Shown in pieces: positions 50,298 through 59,800 of a stretch of DNA of 64,000 bases. Within the stretch, counting starts at the first letter, position 1; each line of letters starts with the position of its first letter. The notes beneath the pieces were generated by a model. It made no database searches, was not told where the DNA came from, and saw only the letters and a program-made list of their open reading frames with translations. This DNA is from Candidatus Gemmiger faecavium (lineage in GTDB: Bacteria > Bacillota > Clostridia > Oscillospirales > Ruminococcaceae), in NCBI GenBank assembly GCA_019114415.1, contig DXFO01000039.1:27149-91148 (forward strand). Reading direction: 5' to 3'. Both the position numbers and the translations under genes were made by a program.

Positions 50298-52349
50298 TTA
50301 CAGCTTTTCCGCTACCTTCCAGGCCTGCCAGACCACGGTGCGCAGGTTGCCCACCTTGCAGGCGTCGCCGATCACATGGACATGGCGGCTCTTGGCAAAG
50401 GCCGGGTTGGGGGTGTAGCCCACAGCCAGGATCACGTCATCGGCCGGGAGCTGAAGGGTGTTGCCCCCTTTGTCCCGGACGGTGACGGAGTCGGCGCCGA
50501 TCTGCGCCACGCTGCTTTCCAGGTGGACGGCGACTTTGTTGGCTTCAAAGAAGTCCCGCAGATAGGAGGAGTTGGCCAGGCACAGCCCGCGGACGGCCAT
50601 CAGGTCGTTTTTGGCTTCCACGATGACCGGGGTCTTGCCCTTGCGGTACAGGTCGTAGGCGATCTCGCAGCCGCTCAGGCCGCCGCCGATGATGACCACA
50701 TTCTGACCCACAGGGCGGCCTTCCAGATACTCCACTGCATCCATAGCCCGTTCTGCGCCGGGGATGGGGAGCTTCCGGGCGGTGGCGCCGGTCGCCACGA
50801 TCACCTCATCCGCCCCAATGGTGGAGAGGTCGGTCACCGTTGTGTTGAACTTGACCGGGATGCCCAGCTTTTTCACCTGGCGGCGGTACCACTCGATGAG
50901 CTCTTTGTCCTTTTCCTTGAAATCCGGGGCCGCGGCCGCAATAAACACGCCGCCCAGCCGGTCGGTCTTTTCGTAGATGGTCACTTTGTGGCCGCGCAGG
51001 GCAGCGATGCGGGCAGCCTCCATACCGCCGATGCCGCCGCCGATGACGGCAATGGTTTTCGGCTGTTTGGCGGGCAGGATGTCGTACTTGTGCCCCTGCA
51101 TGGTCATGGGGTTCAGGGCGCAGCGGGCCATGTGCAGTACGTCGTTAAAGTCCTCGTCGTTGGCGGAACCTTTGTAGTGGGCCAGCGGGAAGCAGCCGTT
51201 GTGGCAGCAGATGCAGGGCTGAATGTCCTCCTCCCGGCCTTCTTTCAGCTTGGTGACCCATTCGCCATCCACCAGGAACTGACGGGCCACGCCCATGCCG
51301 TCGATCTCCCCGGCGGCAATGGCCCTGGCCGCGGCCTCCGGCGTCATGCGGCCGGCGCACACCACCGGAATACCCACAAATTTGCGGATGTGCGCCACGT
51401 CCTCCAGATTGCAGTTCTGGGGCATGTACTGCGGCGGATGTGCCCAGTACCAGGCATCGTAGGTGCCGTTGTCGGCGTTCAGCATGTCGTAGCCGGCATC
51501 CTGCAGATACCGGGCGGCTCGCTCGCTCTCTTCCATGTCCCGGCCCACTTCGGTGTATTCCTCGCCGGGAACGGCGCCCTTGCACAGACCTTTTGTCTTG
51601 CTGAGGACGGAATACCGCAGGGATACGGGGTAATCCTTGCCGCAGGCCTGCTTGATGGCCTGGACCGTCTCCACCGCAAACCGGTAGCGGTTTTCAAAAC
51701 TGCCGCCGTATTCATCGGTGCGCTGGTTGGTATAGGGCAGGGTGAACTGATCCATCAGATACCCTTCATGGACGGCGTGAACTTCCACGCCGTCCACGCC
51801 GGCTTCCTTGCAAAGACGGGCGGTCTCCGCAAAGGCTTTTACCAGATGCCGGATCTCCTCCTTGGTGATCTCCCGGCACATCAGGTCCTCCGCCCAGCGG
51901 GAGGGCAGGGGACTGGGGGAGGCGCACAAAAACGAAGCATCCACAACGGGCTTGGCAATCGTGCCCAGCATCTTGTTTTTCAGCAGGATGCTCAGGCTGT
52001 CGGTAATGGCAAAACTGCGGCCGAATCCGGCGGTGAGCTGCACAAACAGTTTGGCGCCGGTGGCGTGCAGCTGTTCCATGTAGACTTTCAGGTCCTTGAA
52101 CATTCCCGGATTGCGGTACAGCCAGCGGCCGCCGATGGGGTCACGCAGCGGCGCAATACCCGGAATAATCAGGCCCACGTTGTTTTTGGCAATGTTCAAA
52201 AAGAACTCCGCCGCCACTTTGTCAAAGTGGTTGGGCTCCATCCAGCCAAACAGGGAGGTGCCGCCCATGGGACACATGACGATGCGGTTTTTGATCTCCA
52301 CATTGCCGATCTTCCAGGGGGTGAACAGCGGATCATAACGCGAGTCCAT
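50298..52349 (-). CDS. Ene-reductase with FMN, Fe-S and FAD/NAD domains (2,4-dienoyl-CoA reductase/BaiCD-like)
   Basis: A 683-residue Old-Yellow-Enzyme-type reductase. Residues 1-360 form the FMN barrel (R-I-V-M-C-P-M-G near 22-29; active region E-V-H-A-V-H-E-G-Y-L-M-D-Q-F; R-T-D-E-Y-G-G-S-F-E-N-R). Next is an Fe-S motif C-x2-C-x3-C with the fourth Cys 23 residues later, farther than in E. coli dienoyl-CoA reductase. Two nucleotide-binding motifs follow (V-I-G-G-G-I-G-G-M-E-A-A and I-I-G-G-G-L-S-G-C-E). The family reduces activated C=C bonds in acyl-CoAs, bile acid or steroid enones and similar compounds. Last gene of an operon; substrate unknown. Confidence 0.93.
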   Translation of the reverse strand: MDSRYDPLFTPWKIGNVEIKNRIVMCPMGGTSLFGWMEPNHFDKVAAEFFLNIAKNNVGLIIPGIAPLRDPIGGRWLYRNPGMFKDLKVYMEQLHATGAKLFVQLTAGFGRSFAITDSLSILLKNKMLGTIAKPVVDASFLCASPSPLPSRWAEDLMCREITKEEIRHLVKAFAETARLCKEAGVDGVEVHAVHEGYLMDQFTLPYTNQRTDEYGGSFENRYRFAVETVQAIKQACGKDYPVSLRYSVLSKTKGLCKGAVPGEEYTEVGRDMEESERAARYLQDAGYDMLNADNGTYDAWYWAHPPQYMPQNCNLEDVAHIRKFVGIPVVCAGRMTPEAAARAIAAGEIDGMGVARQFLVDGEWVTKLKEGREEDIQPCICCHNGCFPLAHYKGSANDEDFNDVLHMARCALNPMTMQGHKYDILPAKQPKTIAVIGGGIGGMEAARIAALRGHKVTIYEKTDRLGGVFIAAAAPDFKEKDKELIEWYRRQVKKLGIPVKFNTTVTDLSTIGADEVIVATGATARKLPIPGAERAMDAVEYLEGRPVGQNVVIIGGGLSGCEIAYDLYRKGKTPVIVEAKNDLMAVRGLCLANSSYLRDFFEANKVAVHLESSVAQIGADSVTVRDKGGNTLQLPADDVILAVGYTPNPAFAKSRHVHVIGDACKVGNLRTVVWQAWKVAEKL

Positions 52350-52365
52350 GGTTTTCCACTCCTTT

Positions 52366-53532
52366 TCAGTAGGCTACGGGGACATCGATCTCCAGGTCTT
52401 CCAGCGGGTAGGTGACACAAGGATGGATAAAGCCGAACTTGCGGTCCGCTTCCCGGCGGCCGTCGCGGCCATCCGCGACCCGGTAGCTGCCGGAAAGCCA
52501 TTTGCTGTGGCAGAACCCGCAGCCACCGGCGCGGCACTTGTTGGGGGCGTTCAGCCCGGCACGCTCCATGGCGACCAGCAGCGTCTCGTTGGCCTTGGCG
52601 GGGATGACATAGACATCGTCCCGCATATGGACGGTCAGTTTGAACTCGCCGGCCTGTTCCATGGGCAGATCCCCGCAGCAGGCGGCATCCCGGTGGACTG
52701 CCTTTTTGGGCAGGTTCAGGGGAGCCAGTTCCTTTGCCACAAAGTCATACATGGCGGCAGGACCGCACAGGAAGAAGGTGCAGTCTGTCAGGGAGATGTA
52801 TTTCTTCATCAGCTCCGCGGAGACAAAACCTTTTTCACACCCGGGCTGTTCCTCGTCGCTGAGAACATATACCACCTTGAAATCCTTGCAGCGTTGGGCC
52901 AAAGCGTCCAGCTCGGCCTTGTATGCCAGCTGGGCAGCCGTGCGCGCGCCGTAGAACAGAAGCATGGAATAGCTTTCATCGCCGTCGGCAAGGCTGCCGG
53001 CCATGGACATGAAAGGCGTGATGCCGCTGCCGCCGGCAATGCAGACGATTTGTTTGCTGTCCCGCAGCGTTTCGTAGTGGAACTCGCCGGAAGGCTCCGT
53101 CATCACAAAGCGGTCGCCGACATTTGCCTTTTCGTTGAGGTAGCCGGACACAAAACCGGCGTTTTCCACGGCCAGGACCAGCTTGTTCTCCAGCGCCTGC
53201 TCCGGTGTGGAGACGATGGAATAAGGGCGGCTGACCAGGCTGTCCCCGATCTTGATCTGGATGGAGGCATACTGCCCCGCACGGAAGAAGGGGAACGCGT
53301 CCGCGTCCACCCGCTTGAAGGTCAGCTCCCGGATGGTGGGGGTGAGGGGACGGGCGGCGACCAGTTCCACCTGCATATAGCCGGGGTGGAGCTTTTTGGC
53401 CAGCGTGTTGGTGCGGTATTCCTGGGGAAGCGGTTTGTTGTCTCCCTGAGCCAGCATCTGCCGGCGGGTGGGGACCAGCTTTTTGAACCGCAGCATATCC
53501 ATAAAGCCAAAGGGCTGTTTTTTGAAATTCAT
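52366..53532 (-). CDS. FAD/NAD-dependent reductase with C-terminal 2Fe-2S ferredoxin domain
   Basis: A 388-residue single-chain electron transfer protein. An N-terminal basic segment is followed by a flavodoxin-reductase-type FAD domain (R-P-Y-S-I-V-S-T), an NAD(P) domain (I-A-G-G-S-G-I-T-P-F-M-S and F-L-C-G-P-A-A-M), and a plant-type [2Fe-2S] domain with C-R-A-G-G-C-G-F-C and a distal H-P-C. It starts four bases before the end of the upstream FAD gene (ATGA). It probably feeds electrons from NAD(P)H to one of the two partner oxidoreductases of the operon. Confidence 0.92.
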   Translation of the reverse strand: MNFKKQPFGFMDMLRFKKLVPTRRQMLAQGDNKPLPQEYRTNTLAKKLHPGYMQVELVAARPLTPTIRELTFKRVDADAFPFFRAGQYASIQIKIGDSLVSRPYSIVSTPEQALENKLVLAVENAGFVSGYLNEKANVGDRFVMTEPSGEFHYETLRDSKQIVCIAGGSGITPFMSMAGSLADGDESYSMLLFYGARTAAQLAYKAELDALAQRCKDFKVVYVLSDEEQPGCEKGFVSAELMKKYISLTDCTFFLCGPAAMYDFVAKELAPLNLPKKAVHRDAACCGDLPMEQAGEFKLTVHMRDDVYVIPAKANETLLVAMERAGLNAPNKCRAGGCGFCHSKWLSGSYRVADGRDGRREADRKFGFIHPCVTYPLEDLEIDVPVAY

Positions 53533-55085
53533 TCTGCCGTCGCCTCCTTTTTCAAATCGCCCACAGTCTGGCGGCCGGAAAGATTGCCGGAGATATAGGC
53601 ACTGGAATATCCGCTGGAACGCATGGCGTAGCCGCCCGCAAAGCGGATTCCCGGGTTGATCAGGGCATCCTCTTTCATCATCATCATGCGGGGCATCAGG
53701 CTGTCCCAGTCGGCGGTCTCGTATCCGTAGATCACGCCCTCGGGGTGGCCGCAGTAGCGGGCATAGGTGGTGGGGGAGGCCACGCAGATCTCCTCAATGG
53801 CGTCCCGGATCTTGCAGCCGGTTTCCCGCTCGAATACGCGGATCATGTCATCGGCCACCTGGTCTTTCATTTTGAAATACTCTTTTTCAGTGACGTTGCC
53901 CCAGTCGTCGGACATGAACATGGTGGTGAAGTACATCATGCAGGTGCCTTCGGGGGAACATTCGGGGTAGGCGTTGTTCAGACAGACCGTCGCCTGTACA
54001 TGGTTGGTGCTGACCTTTTTCATCAGGTCGTACTGCTTGACGGTGTCGGCGGTGTCATAAATGAAATAATTGTGGCTGGTAATGCCCAGATCTTTTGCGG
54101 AACGGTTGAGACCCAAGAACAGGGTGAAGCCGCGGCCGGCGAATTTCCTGCTGTTGGTAGCCCGGACCATCTGCTCGGTGACGGCTTTCTTTTCCAGCAT
54201 TTTGCCGAACACCAGATGGGGAGAGCAGTTGGCGATGATGTGGTGGGTCTTGATGACCTTGCCGTCGGTGAGCTGTACGCCGCAGATTTTGCCGTTGTCA
54301 TCGGCCAGGATCTTTTCCGCCTCGGACTGATACCAGATGTCGCCGCCCAGTTCCCGGATGCGGGTATCCAGGGCCAGGCTGATCTCGTGGGAGCGCATTT
54401 TGGGCATCCAGGCGTCCCGGGTGATGTAGCGGATGACCATGGACCCGTAATGCAGGAAGCTCATGCGGTCGCAGTCAACGCCCAGATAGCACCAGTAGGC
54501 GTTGAGGATGTCCTTGGCCTTCTGGGGCATTTTCAAAGCATCCAGAACTTCGTTGACCGAGTAGCTGCCGGCCTTGACGAAATTGGGGAAGTTCTTTTTC
54601 ATGTAGTTGGAGTCGGTGTTGCCGTTGACCGAGTTGGAATAGGTCTGGGCATCGCGGACCTCGTTGCACAGTTCAAAGAATTCCGTGATGGATTTGCGGG
54701 ATTCCGGGCAGTATTCCACCATTTTGTCAATGAATGCCTGCTGGCCAAAGGGCATGACGCAGTCATATTTTTTGTCGGTGGTGATCAGGTGGTAGGCTTC
54801 GGGGATACGGACCCAATCGATTTTGTCCTCCACGCCCAGGGAACGGAACAGGGTACGCACATCGCCGGGCTCCTCCGGGGAGCCGAAATCGTTCAGCTCG
54901 TGCAGACTTGCCTCAAACTCAAAGCGGCCCCGCTTGAAGCTGGTGGCAAAGCCGCCGGGCAGGTTGTGCTTTTCCAGAAGCAGGCAGGAGTATCCAGCCT
55001 GCAGGATCCGGATGGCGGCAACCAGACCGCCGTTGCCTGCGCCTATGACGACCACGTCATAGGCCTTTTTTGCTTTTGTTGCCAT
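53529..55085 (-). CDS. Phytoene-desaturase-like FAD oxidoreductase
   Basis: A 518-residue CrtI/amine-oxidase-fold flavoprotein with the FAD motif V-V-I-G-A-G-N-G-G-L-V-A-A near the N terminus, the E-K-H-N-L-P-G-G-F-A-T-S segment, and a C-terminal F-A-G-G-Y-A-M-R-S-S-G-Y-S-S-A motif. Relatives include carotenoid desaturases, saturases and retinol saturase. There are no carotenoid genes around it. In this operon, with a 2Fe-2S reductase and an ene-reductase, it likely works on an unsaturated lipid-like or polycyclic molecule. Start behind AAGGAGG, directly downstream of tetR. Confidence 0.9.
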   Translation of the reverse strand: MATKAKKAYDVVVIGAGNGGLVAAIRILQAGYSCLLLEKHNLPGGFATSFKRGRFEFEASLHELNDFGSPEEPGDVRTLFRSLGVEDKIDWVRIPEAYHLITTDKKYDCVMPFGQQAFIDKMVEYCPESRKSITEFFELCNEVRDAQTYSNSVNGNTDSNYMKKNFPNFVKAGSYSVNEVLDALKMPQKAKDILNAYWCYLGVDCDRMSFLHYGSMVIRYITRDAWMPKMRSHEISLALDTRIRELGGDIWYQSEAEKILADDNGKICGVQLTDGKVIKTHHIIANCSPHLVFGKMLEKKAVTEQMVRATNSRKFAGRGFTLFLGLNRSAKDLGITSHNYFIYDTADTVKQYDLMKKVSTNHVQATVCLNNAYPECSPEGTCMMYFTTMFMSDDWGNVTEKEYFKMKDQVADDMIRVFERETGCKIRDAIEEICVASPTTYARYCGHPEGVIYGYETADWDSLMPRMMMMKEDALINPGIRFAGGYAMRSSGYSSAYISGNLSGRQTVGDLKKEATAE

Positions 55086-55102
55086 AGTATTCCTCCTTGA
55101 AT

Positions 55103-55693
55103 TTATATCAGCAGATTCCGAGAACGGTTGAGCCAGTGCTGCAATTCGGCTTCGCTTTTGACCTGCTTATAGTAGCTTAAAATGATGCGGTAATATTCTG
55201 TCAGTTCGGTGCTGATCTCTTCCTCGCTGAAATCCAGATAGCAGGTGGCCATCATGACCGCCATGGAGTAACAGTAGTATTGCATTCGCCGGTGCATCTC
55301 CGCGGCCTGCTGACGGGAAAGTTCCAGGTTCGTTTCCAGCTTGCGCAGGGTCTGCTCGGCGTTAGGGTCCTCAAAAAAAGTTTCCCCCGGTGCACGCTGG
55401 CGCAGGTACACCAGCTGGAACAGGTTCTTTTCCTGCCGTGCAAAATGCAGGAAGGAAAGGGCTACCTGTTTATAGCTGTCGGCGTCCTCCCGGAGATACT
55501 GCTCGCGGATGTAGGCCATCAGTTCGTCGCGCAGGGTCTCCATGCTTTCAAACTGGGAGTAGATGGGCTGGGTGGAACAGTTCAGCTCTTTTGCGATGTT
55601 CCGGACCGAAAGGGCCGAAGCACCTTCCTGCTGTACCAGATGGACGGCGGCTTTCAGAATGTCCTCACGAAAAATGCGCTTTCGCGGCGGCAT
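55103..55693 (-). CDS. TetR-family repressor
   Basis: A 196-residue TetR protein with the helix-turn-helix S-V-R-N-I-A-K-E-L-N-C-S-T-Q-P-I-Y-S-Q-F at about 28-47 and an all-helical ligand domain. It is the first gene of the operon and starts 22 bases downstream of a long palindrome that covers the presumed -10, so autorepression of the whole four-gene operon, lifted by a ligand, is very likely. The ligand domain has an aromatic and Met-rich stretch (M-Q-Y-Y-C-Y-S-M-A-V-M-M). Confidence 0.93.
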   Translation of the reverse strand: MPPRKRIFREDILKAAVHLVQQEGASALSVRNIAKELNCSTQPIYSQFESMETLRDELMAYIREQYLREDADSYKQVALSFLHFARQEKNLFQLVYLRQRAPGETFFEDPNAEQTLRKLETNLELSRQQAAEMHRRMQYYCYSMAVMMATCYLDFSEEEISTELTEYYRIILSYYKQVKSEAELQHWLNRSRNLLI

Positions 55694-55714
55694 AAAAACT
55701 CCTCTTTCTTGGTG

Positions 55715-55736
55715 ATAAATAACACATGTTATTTAT
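55715..55736 (-). promoter_or_regulatory. TetR operator palindrome
   Basis: Two perfect ten-base arms ATAAATAACA and TGTTATTTAT separated by two bases. It overlaps a TATAAA that is the likely -10 of the operon and ends 22 bases before the tetR start. Confidence 0.8.
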
Positions 55737-55907
55737 ATGCTATTTTACTATATTTTTCTTTAGATGACAAGAGAAATTGAGAAATTGGCCGATCCGGCGG
55801 CGCCGGGACATAAAAATGGCCGGACAGAGAAAAAAGAACGCATGGCACTGCATGGAAATCCGCGGACGGGCAGACAGCGGAACGGATATTCCGCCGCCCG
55901 GCCAATG

Positions 55908-55942
55908 AAAAAACGCCCCGGTTCGTCTGAACCGGGGCGTTT
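55908..55942 (-). terminator. Terminator of the truncated gene upstream
   Basis: AAACGCCCCGGTTC / GAACCGGGGCGTTTTTT on the minus strand, between the tetR control region and the gene at 56007. Confidence 0.85.
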
Positions 55943-56006
55943 GGATGGAGTATGTCGCGAAAGACGCACCGAAATGTGCCGGCATCACCAAAAGACAGGG
56001 GTAAAA

Positions 56007-56477
56007 TTACCAGAGTGTTTCAACGTACTGCGTGTCGATCTCCCGATAAGCCGGTTTCCCTGCCAGAAAATCCGCAAAGGAGATCAGGCTGTAACGGCCC
56101 ACTGCCGCACCGTTGGTGGTGGGGGTGCCGTCTTTCTGGATGTAAGTGACCTCGTCCATCTGCATCTCCATTTCCACCAGCAGGCTGTCGGCGCTGCGTC
56201 CCAGGATCGATACCGGCTGCTCCTTGCCGTTGCTTTCATACAGCAGGGGGATTTCCGCTGCCGAGCCATCAGACAGGTCCACTGCATACCGGTTTTCCCG
56301 GAGCTCCCGGCCGGTGACTCTCAGCAGCGCGCGGTTTTCCACCACCCCTTCAAAGCGGCTGATACCCGCGGTTTCGTTGGGATCGTTCTCCACTTCCTGC
56401 AGCAGGGCATCGGGCCAGGCAACGGCAACTTCTCCGGTCTGTCCGTCCGGCTCTAGAGCCCCTCTCCAAGGGCTGTG
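56007..56477 (-). pseudogene. C-terminal remnant of an unrecognised protein
   Basis: An open frame of 156 codons without a credible start: the only in-frame initiator (GTG at 56393) has no ribosome binding site, and the frame runs open to a stop at 56478-56480. The sequence upstream of the GTG still looks coding (G-E-V-A-V-A-W-P-D-A-L-L-Q-E-V-E-N-D-P). No signal peptide or known motif is seen; the product is a mix of short beta-type segments and acidic turns. The 5' part seems lost at the point where the G+C content drops, so a deletion or insertion boundary is likely. Confidence 0.55.
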
Positions 56478-56491
56478 CTACACTGTAAGGG

Positions 56492-56746
56492 ATGCTGTGG
56501 ATTGGTGTGCACCTCCTACCACAAGATGGTTCAAGAAAGGTTCCAACCACAGCCCCTTACAATTTTGTTATTCCCCTTGGTTACATCATGCTGGCCCTAT
56601 GGGTCATGGCTCTCTTCATAAGCTATTTTTCCATCCGGAAGAACAAAATCCAACTCCTGGTTTTCTCTCTGGCCTGGCTGGTGGGAATCTTGATCTGCGT
56701 AGGCCTTGCCTTCCTTCGAGTGCAATCGATGCATGGACCCTTCTGA
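56492..56746 (+). CDS. Small membrane protein, unknown
   Basis: Possible 84-residue protein with two hydrophobic helices (about 27-47 and 56-76), linked by S-I-R-K-N-K-I-Q. The ATG has only a weak GTAAGGG site. It lies in the lower-G+C DNA that begins here, divergent from the truncated gene. A later ATG (Y-I-M-L-A-L-W) would leave a single-helix-pair protein. No family recognised. Confidence 0.4.
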   Translation: MLWIGVHLLPQDGSRKVPTTAPYNFVIPLGYIMLALWVMALFISYFSIRKNKIQLLVFSLAWLVGILICVGLAFLRVQSMHGPF

Positions 56747-56788
56747 CGGGAAGGTTTCTTGAAATATGGATCAAACAAAAGAATTTAA

Positions 56789-56828
56789 AAAGAAGAAATC
56801 CCTGGCCCTATGGACCAGGGATTTCTTC
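56789..56828 (-). terminator. Terminator of the beta-helix adhesin gene
   Basis: AAGAAATCCCTGG / CCAGGGATTTCTT hairpin with a TTCTTTTT run on the minus strand. Confidence 0.85.
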
Positions 56829-56866
56829 TCTGTTGAGAGCATCCGAAAAATGATCTCTTTGTTCCG

Positions 56867-59800
56867 TCATTTTTCCCGCCGGTGACGATACATTTTGATT
56901 CCAATCGCCACCAGTCCTGTCAGAGAAGCTGCGCACAGTGCTACCCAAAGCAGGAGTTTGCTGGAATCTCCCGTTTGCGGCACATTTCCGTTCCCATTGA
57001 GAGCCTGAGGTTGGGCTGCCACCTGATTGGGCTGGGAGCTGGGGGCAGGTTCCTGGGGCTTGCTGTCATCTGTTCCCGGATTGGGCTGCGGGTTAGTGCC
57101 AGGTTTCTCAGGGTTGGAATTATCCGGCTCTTCCCAGACCAGAGCAAAGGGAGAAAATCCCCCAGTGACATTGCCTGCAGCATCCTCCTTCCGGGGCTGC
57201 ACAACAAACTCCACATGGGTATCCGTGACTGTGATGCCCTCCGTCAGCCGCTCGATCTTCAGATTTTTATTCAGGATATCGTCGCCCACGATCCCTACTT
57301 CCATATCACGGTGAAGATCACAGAAATGGAGCAGCTCAAACTTGGTGTCTTTGGTGGTGCCTTCCGGCAGGGGCCAGTAGATGGTCAGGGGCTGGCTGGA
57401 GGTCAGCCAGGCATCGCCGTTTTTCCTGTCGATCAGATCCAGATACTTCATCTGATAATGGCGCTCGCCGCCGGGCAGGACGCAGGCATCTCCCAGCGCC
57501 TGCAGGACCCCGTCCGTCCGCTGTTTCAAAAGCTCTGTATTGTTGCGGTTGTAGTCATTGTTCTCCACAATGTCATCGAAGAGCAGCGCCACCGAACTGG
57601 CATCTTTCACCTGCACAGGGGAGGTATTGATGGTGTAGATGGTATTGTTCGGTGCCGTGATGCCGGGCTTGCCATCCGCCGGCACACCATCCTGGACAAA
57701 GCCGTACATTGCAGTGCTGGTGGCATTGCGCACATCAATTTTTGCTTCCCCGGTGGTAATGGAGTACTTTTCTTCACCGTACACAGCGTTGACCAACCCT
57801 TTATCGATGTTCTCTCCGGACACCTCCATGGAGAGGAATTGGTTCAGCCGGCCAAGCTCTGCTACACCGAACTGGTCCGTTGTGACGGTGTTCCCCTCCC
57901 CATCTGTGAACTTCATAATAACATTGGTGGTCTGCTGGTTTTCATCCTTGGGTACAATCCGGTAGATATTGTGTTCTCCCGGACCGTATTTTTCGAACTT
58001 CCAGGTTATGTTAGTACTAGTACCATCTTCAGGATCAGGATCGTATTCCAGATAAAACAGATTAGGATCTTCCAGGTCCTTCTCCCGAAGTTCCCGGGGC
58101 ACTTCCACCACAAAGCCGGGAACCGGCAGAGTATTGGTGGTATCGTGCACGATCTGATTGTCCTGGTTCACTGCGGAATCATTGCCATCCAGGCCGCCCA
58201 TATAAATGATAATGTCAGCGGGACGGATATGGACCGATGCTGTGCCCAGGTAAAGATTTCCGTTGCAGCCGATGCCGCCGCCTCGCTCTGCGGAAGTGTT
58301 ATTGGTGATCCAGACCTGCGCCTTTGCTTTGGCAGCCTGGACCTCAGGGCTTCGTTCTTCAATGGTATTGTAGGCAGAAAGGGTCCGGCCATTCTGCAGC
58401 TGATCATCCGTCAGGGCCTTGCCCTGGGCATCGGTCCAGTGGTACTCTCCGCCGCCCAACATATACTTGGACAGCTCTATGACATGTTCCCGGTCCTTAT
58501 TCTCGGGCTCCGCCACATAGACCTGGGGCTGTGGTGCCACGGTGCTGGACTGGTTCCCATAAATGGCACCGCCGTCCAGCATATAAATCTGCACGTTGGA
58601 GTAGGGGCAGGCGGCGATGCCGCTGCCCTCTTGTGCGGATTCGTTGTCTGTAATCACGGCATTACGCAGGTACAAAGTGCCGTTCTGCTTTTCATCGCCT
58701 TCAGACTGATTGATGTAAATGCCGCCGCCGGAATATCCGCCCTTATTCACGCCTTGCGCCTCATTGTACTCGATCCGGCCAGCGGTAATGGTGGCAACGG
58801 AACGGGTGTAGACAAACAGCCCGCCCCCATTGGCGGTGGCTGTGTTATGCGCAATCACTCCTCCATCCATGGTGAAGGTGGCTTTTGTCTGTCCGCCGGT
58901 AAAGGCAACATCGATACCGCTCTGGATACCGCCACCCTTGGCTGCGATGTTATGGCTGATCACGCCGTCGTGCATATTGAAGGTTCCGCTGTTAAACACC
59001 CCGCCGCCAGTGCTGCTGTTCAGCGCCGTGGTGCTTTCGCCCATTGCCACATTCTCAGTGATGAGGCCTCCCTTCATGGTAAAGGTCCCGTCCACGCTGT
59101 TGTAGACACCGCCGCCGAATTGTTTGACCTTATGCCCTTGGATAGTGCCTCCATTCATGTTGAAGGTGCCGTCGTTGTAGACACCGCCGCCGGACAGCCG
59201 GACAACCTTTCCGTTGATTTCATCGTTATTTTCGCGGATTTCAGCGGTTTCTGCCAGAGTGAACGTGGCATCTTTGCTGTTGTAAACACCGCCCACATCT
59301 CCGGCAATAGTAGCACTATTCTCAGCAATAATCCCCTTACCTTCTAGGGTGAAGGTTCCCAGATTGTTAACGCCGCCGGCGCCCTTCACTCCCGCATTGC
59401 TATAGCAGCCATTGCCCTGGATCTCTCCCCCGGACATGGTAAAGGTTCCCAGGTTTGTCACGCCGCCGGCATACCCTTTCGTGCTGTAAATTCCATTTGT
59501 CGATGCACCCTTATTAGACGGAATTCTTCCATTCTCAGAGATACTACCCCCCTTCATGGTGAATGTGGCCCCGACATCATTGAATACTCCTCCGTTACCG
59601 GGACGGTAGTTATTTTGCTGCATATCATTTCCAGTGATAGAGCCGCCATTCATGATCAGGGTGCCTTTATTGCAGATGGCGCTGCTTGCGCAGTTTGTCA
59701 ATACAGCGCCCTCTTCCAAAATCAGCTTGCCGCCTGCTTCCACCTTAATCAATGTCATTCTGCCGCCGGCATCCAAGGTCAGGTTGGAGATGGTCAGGGT

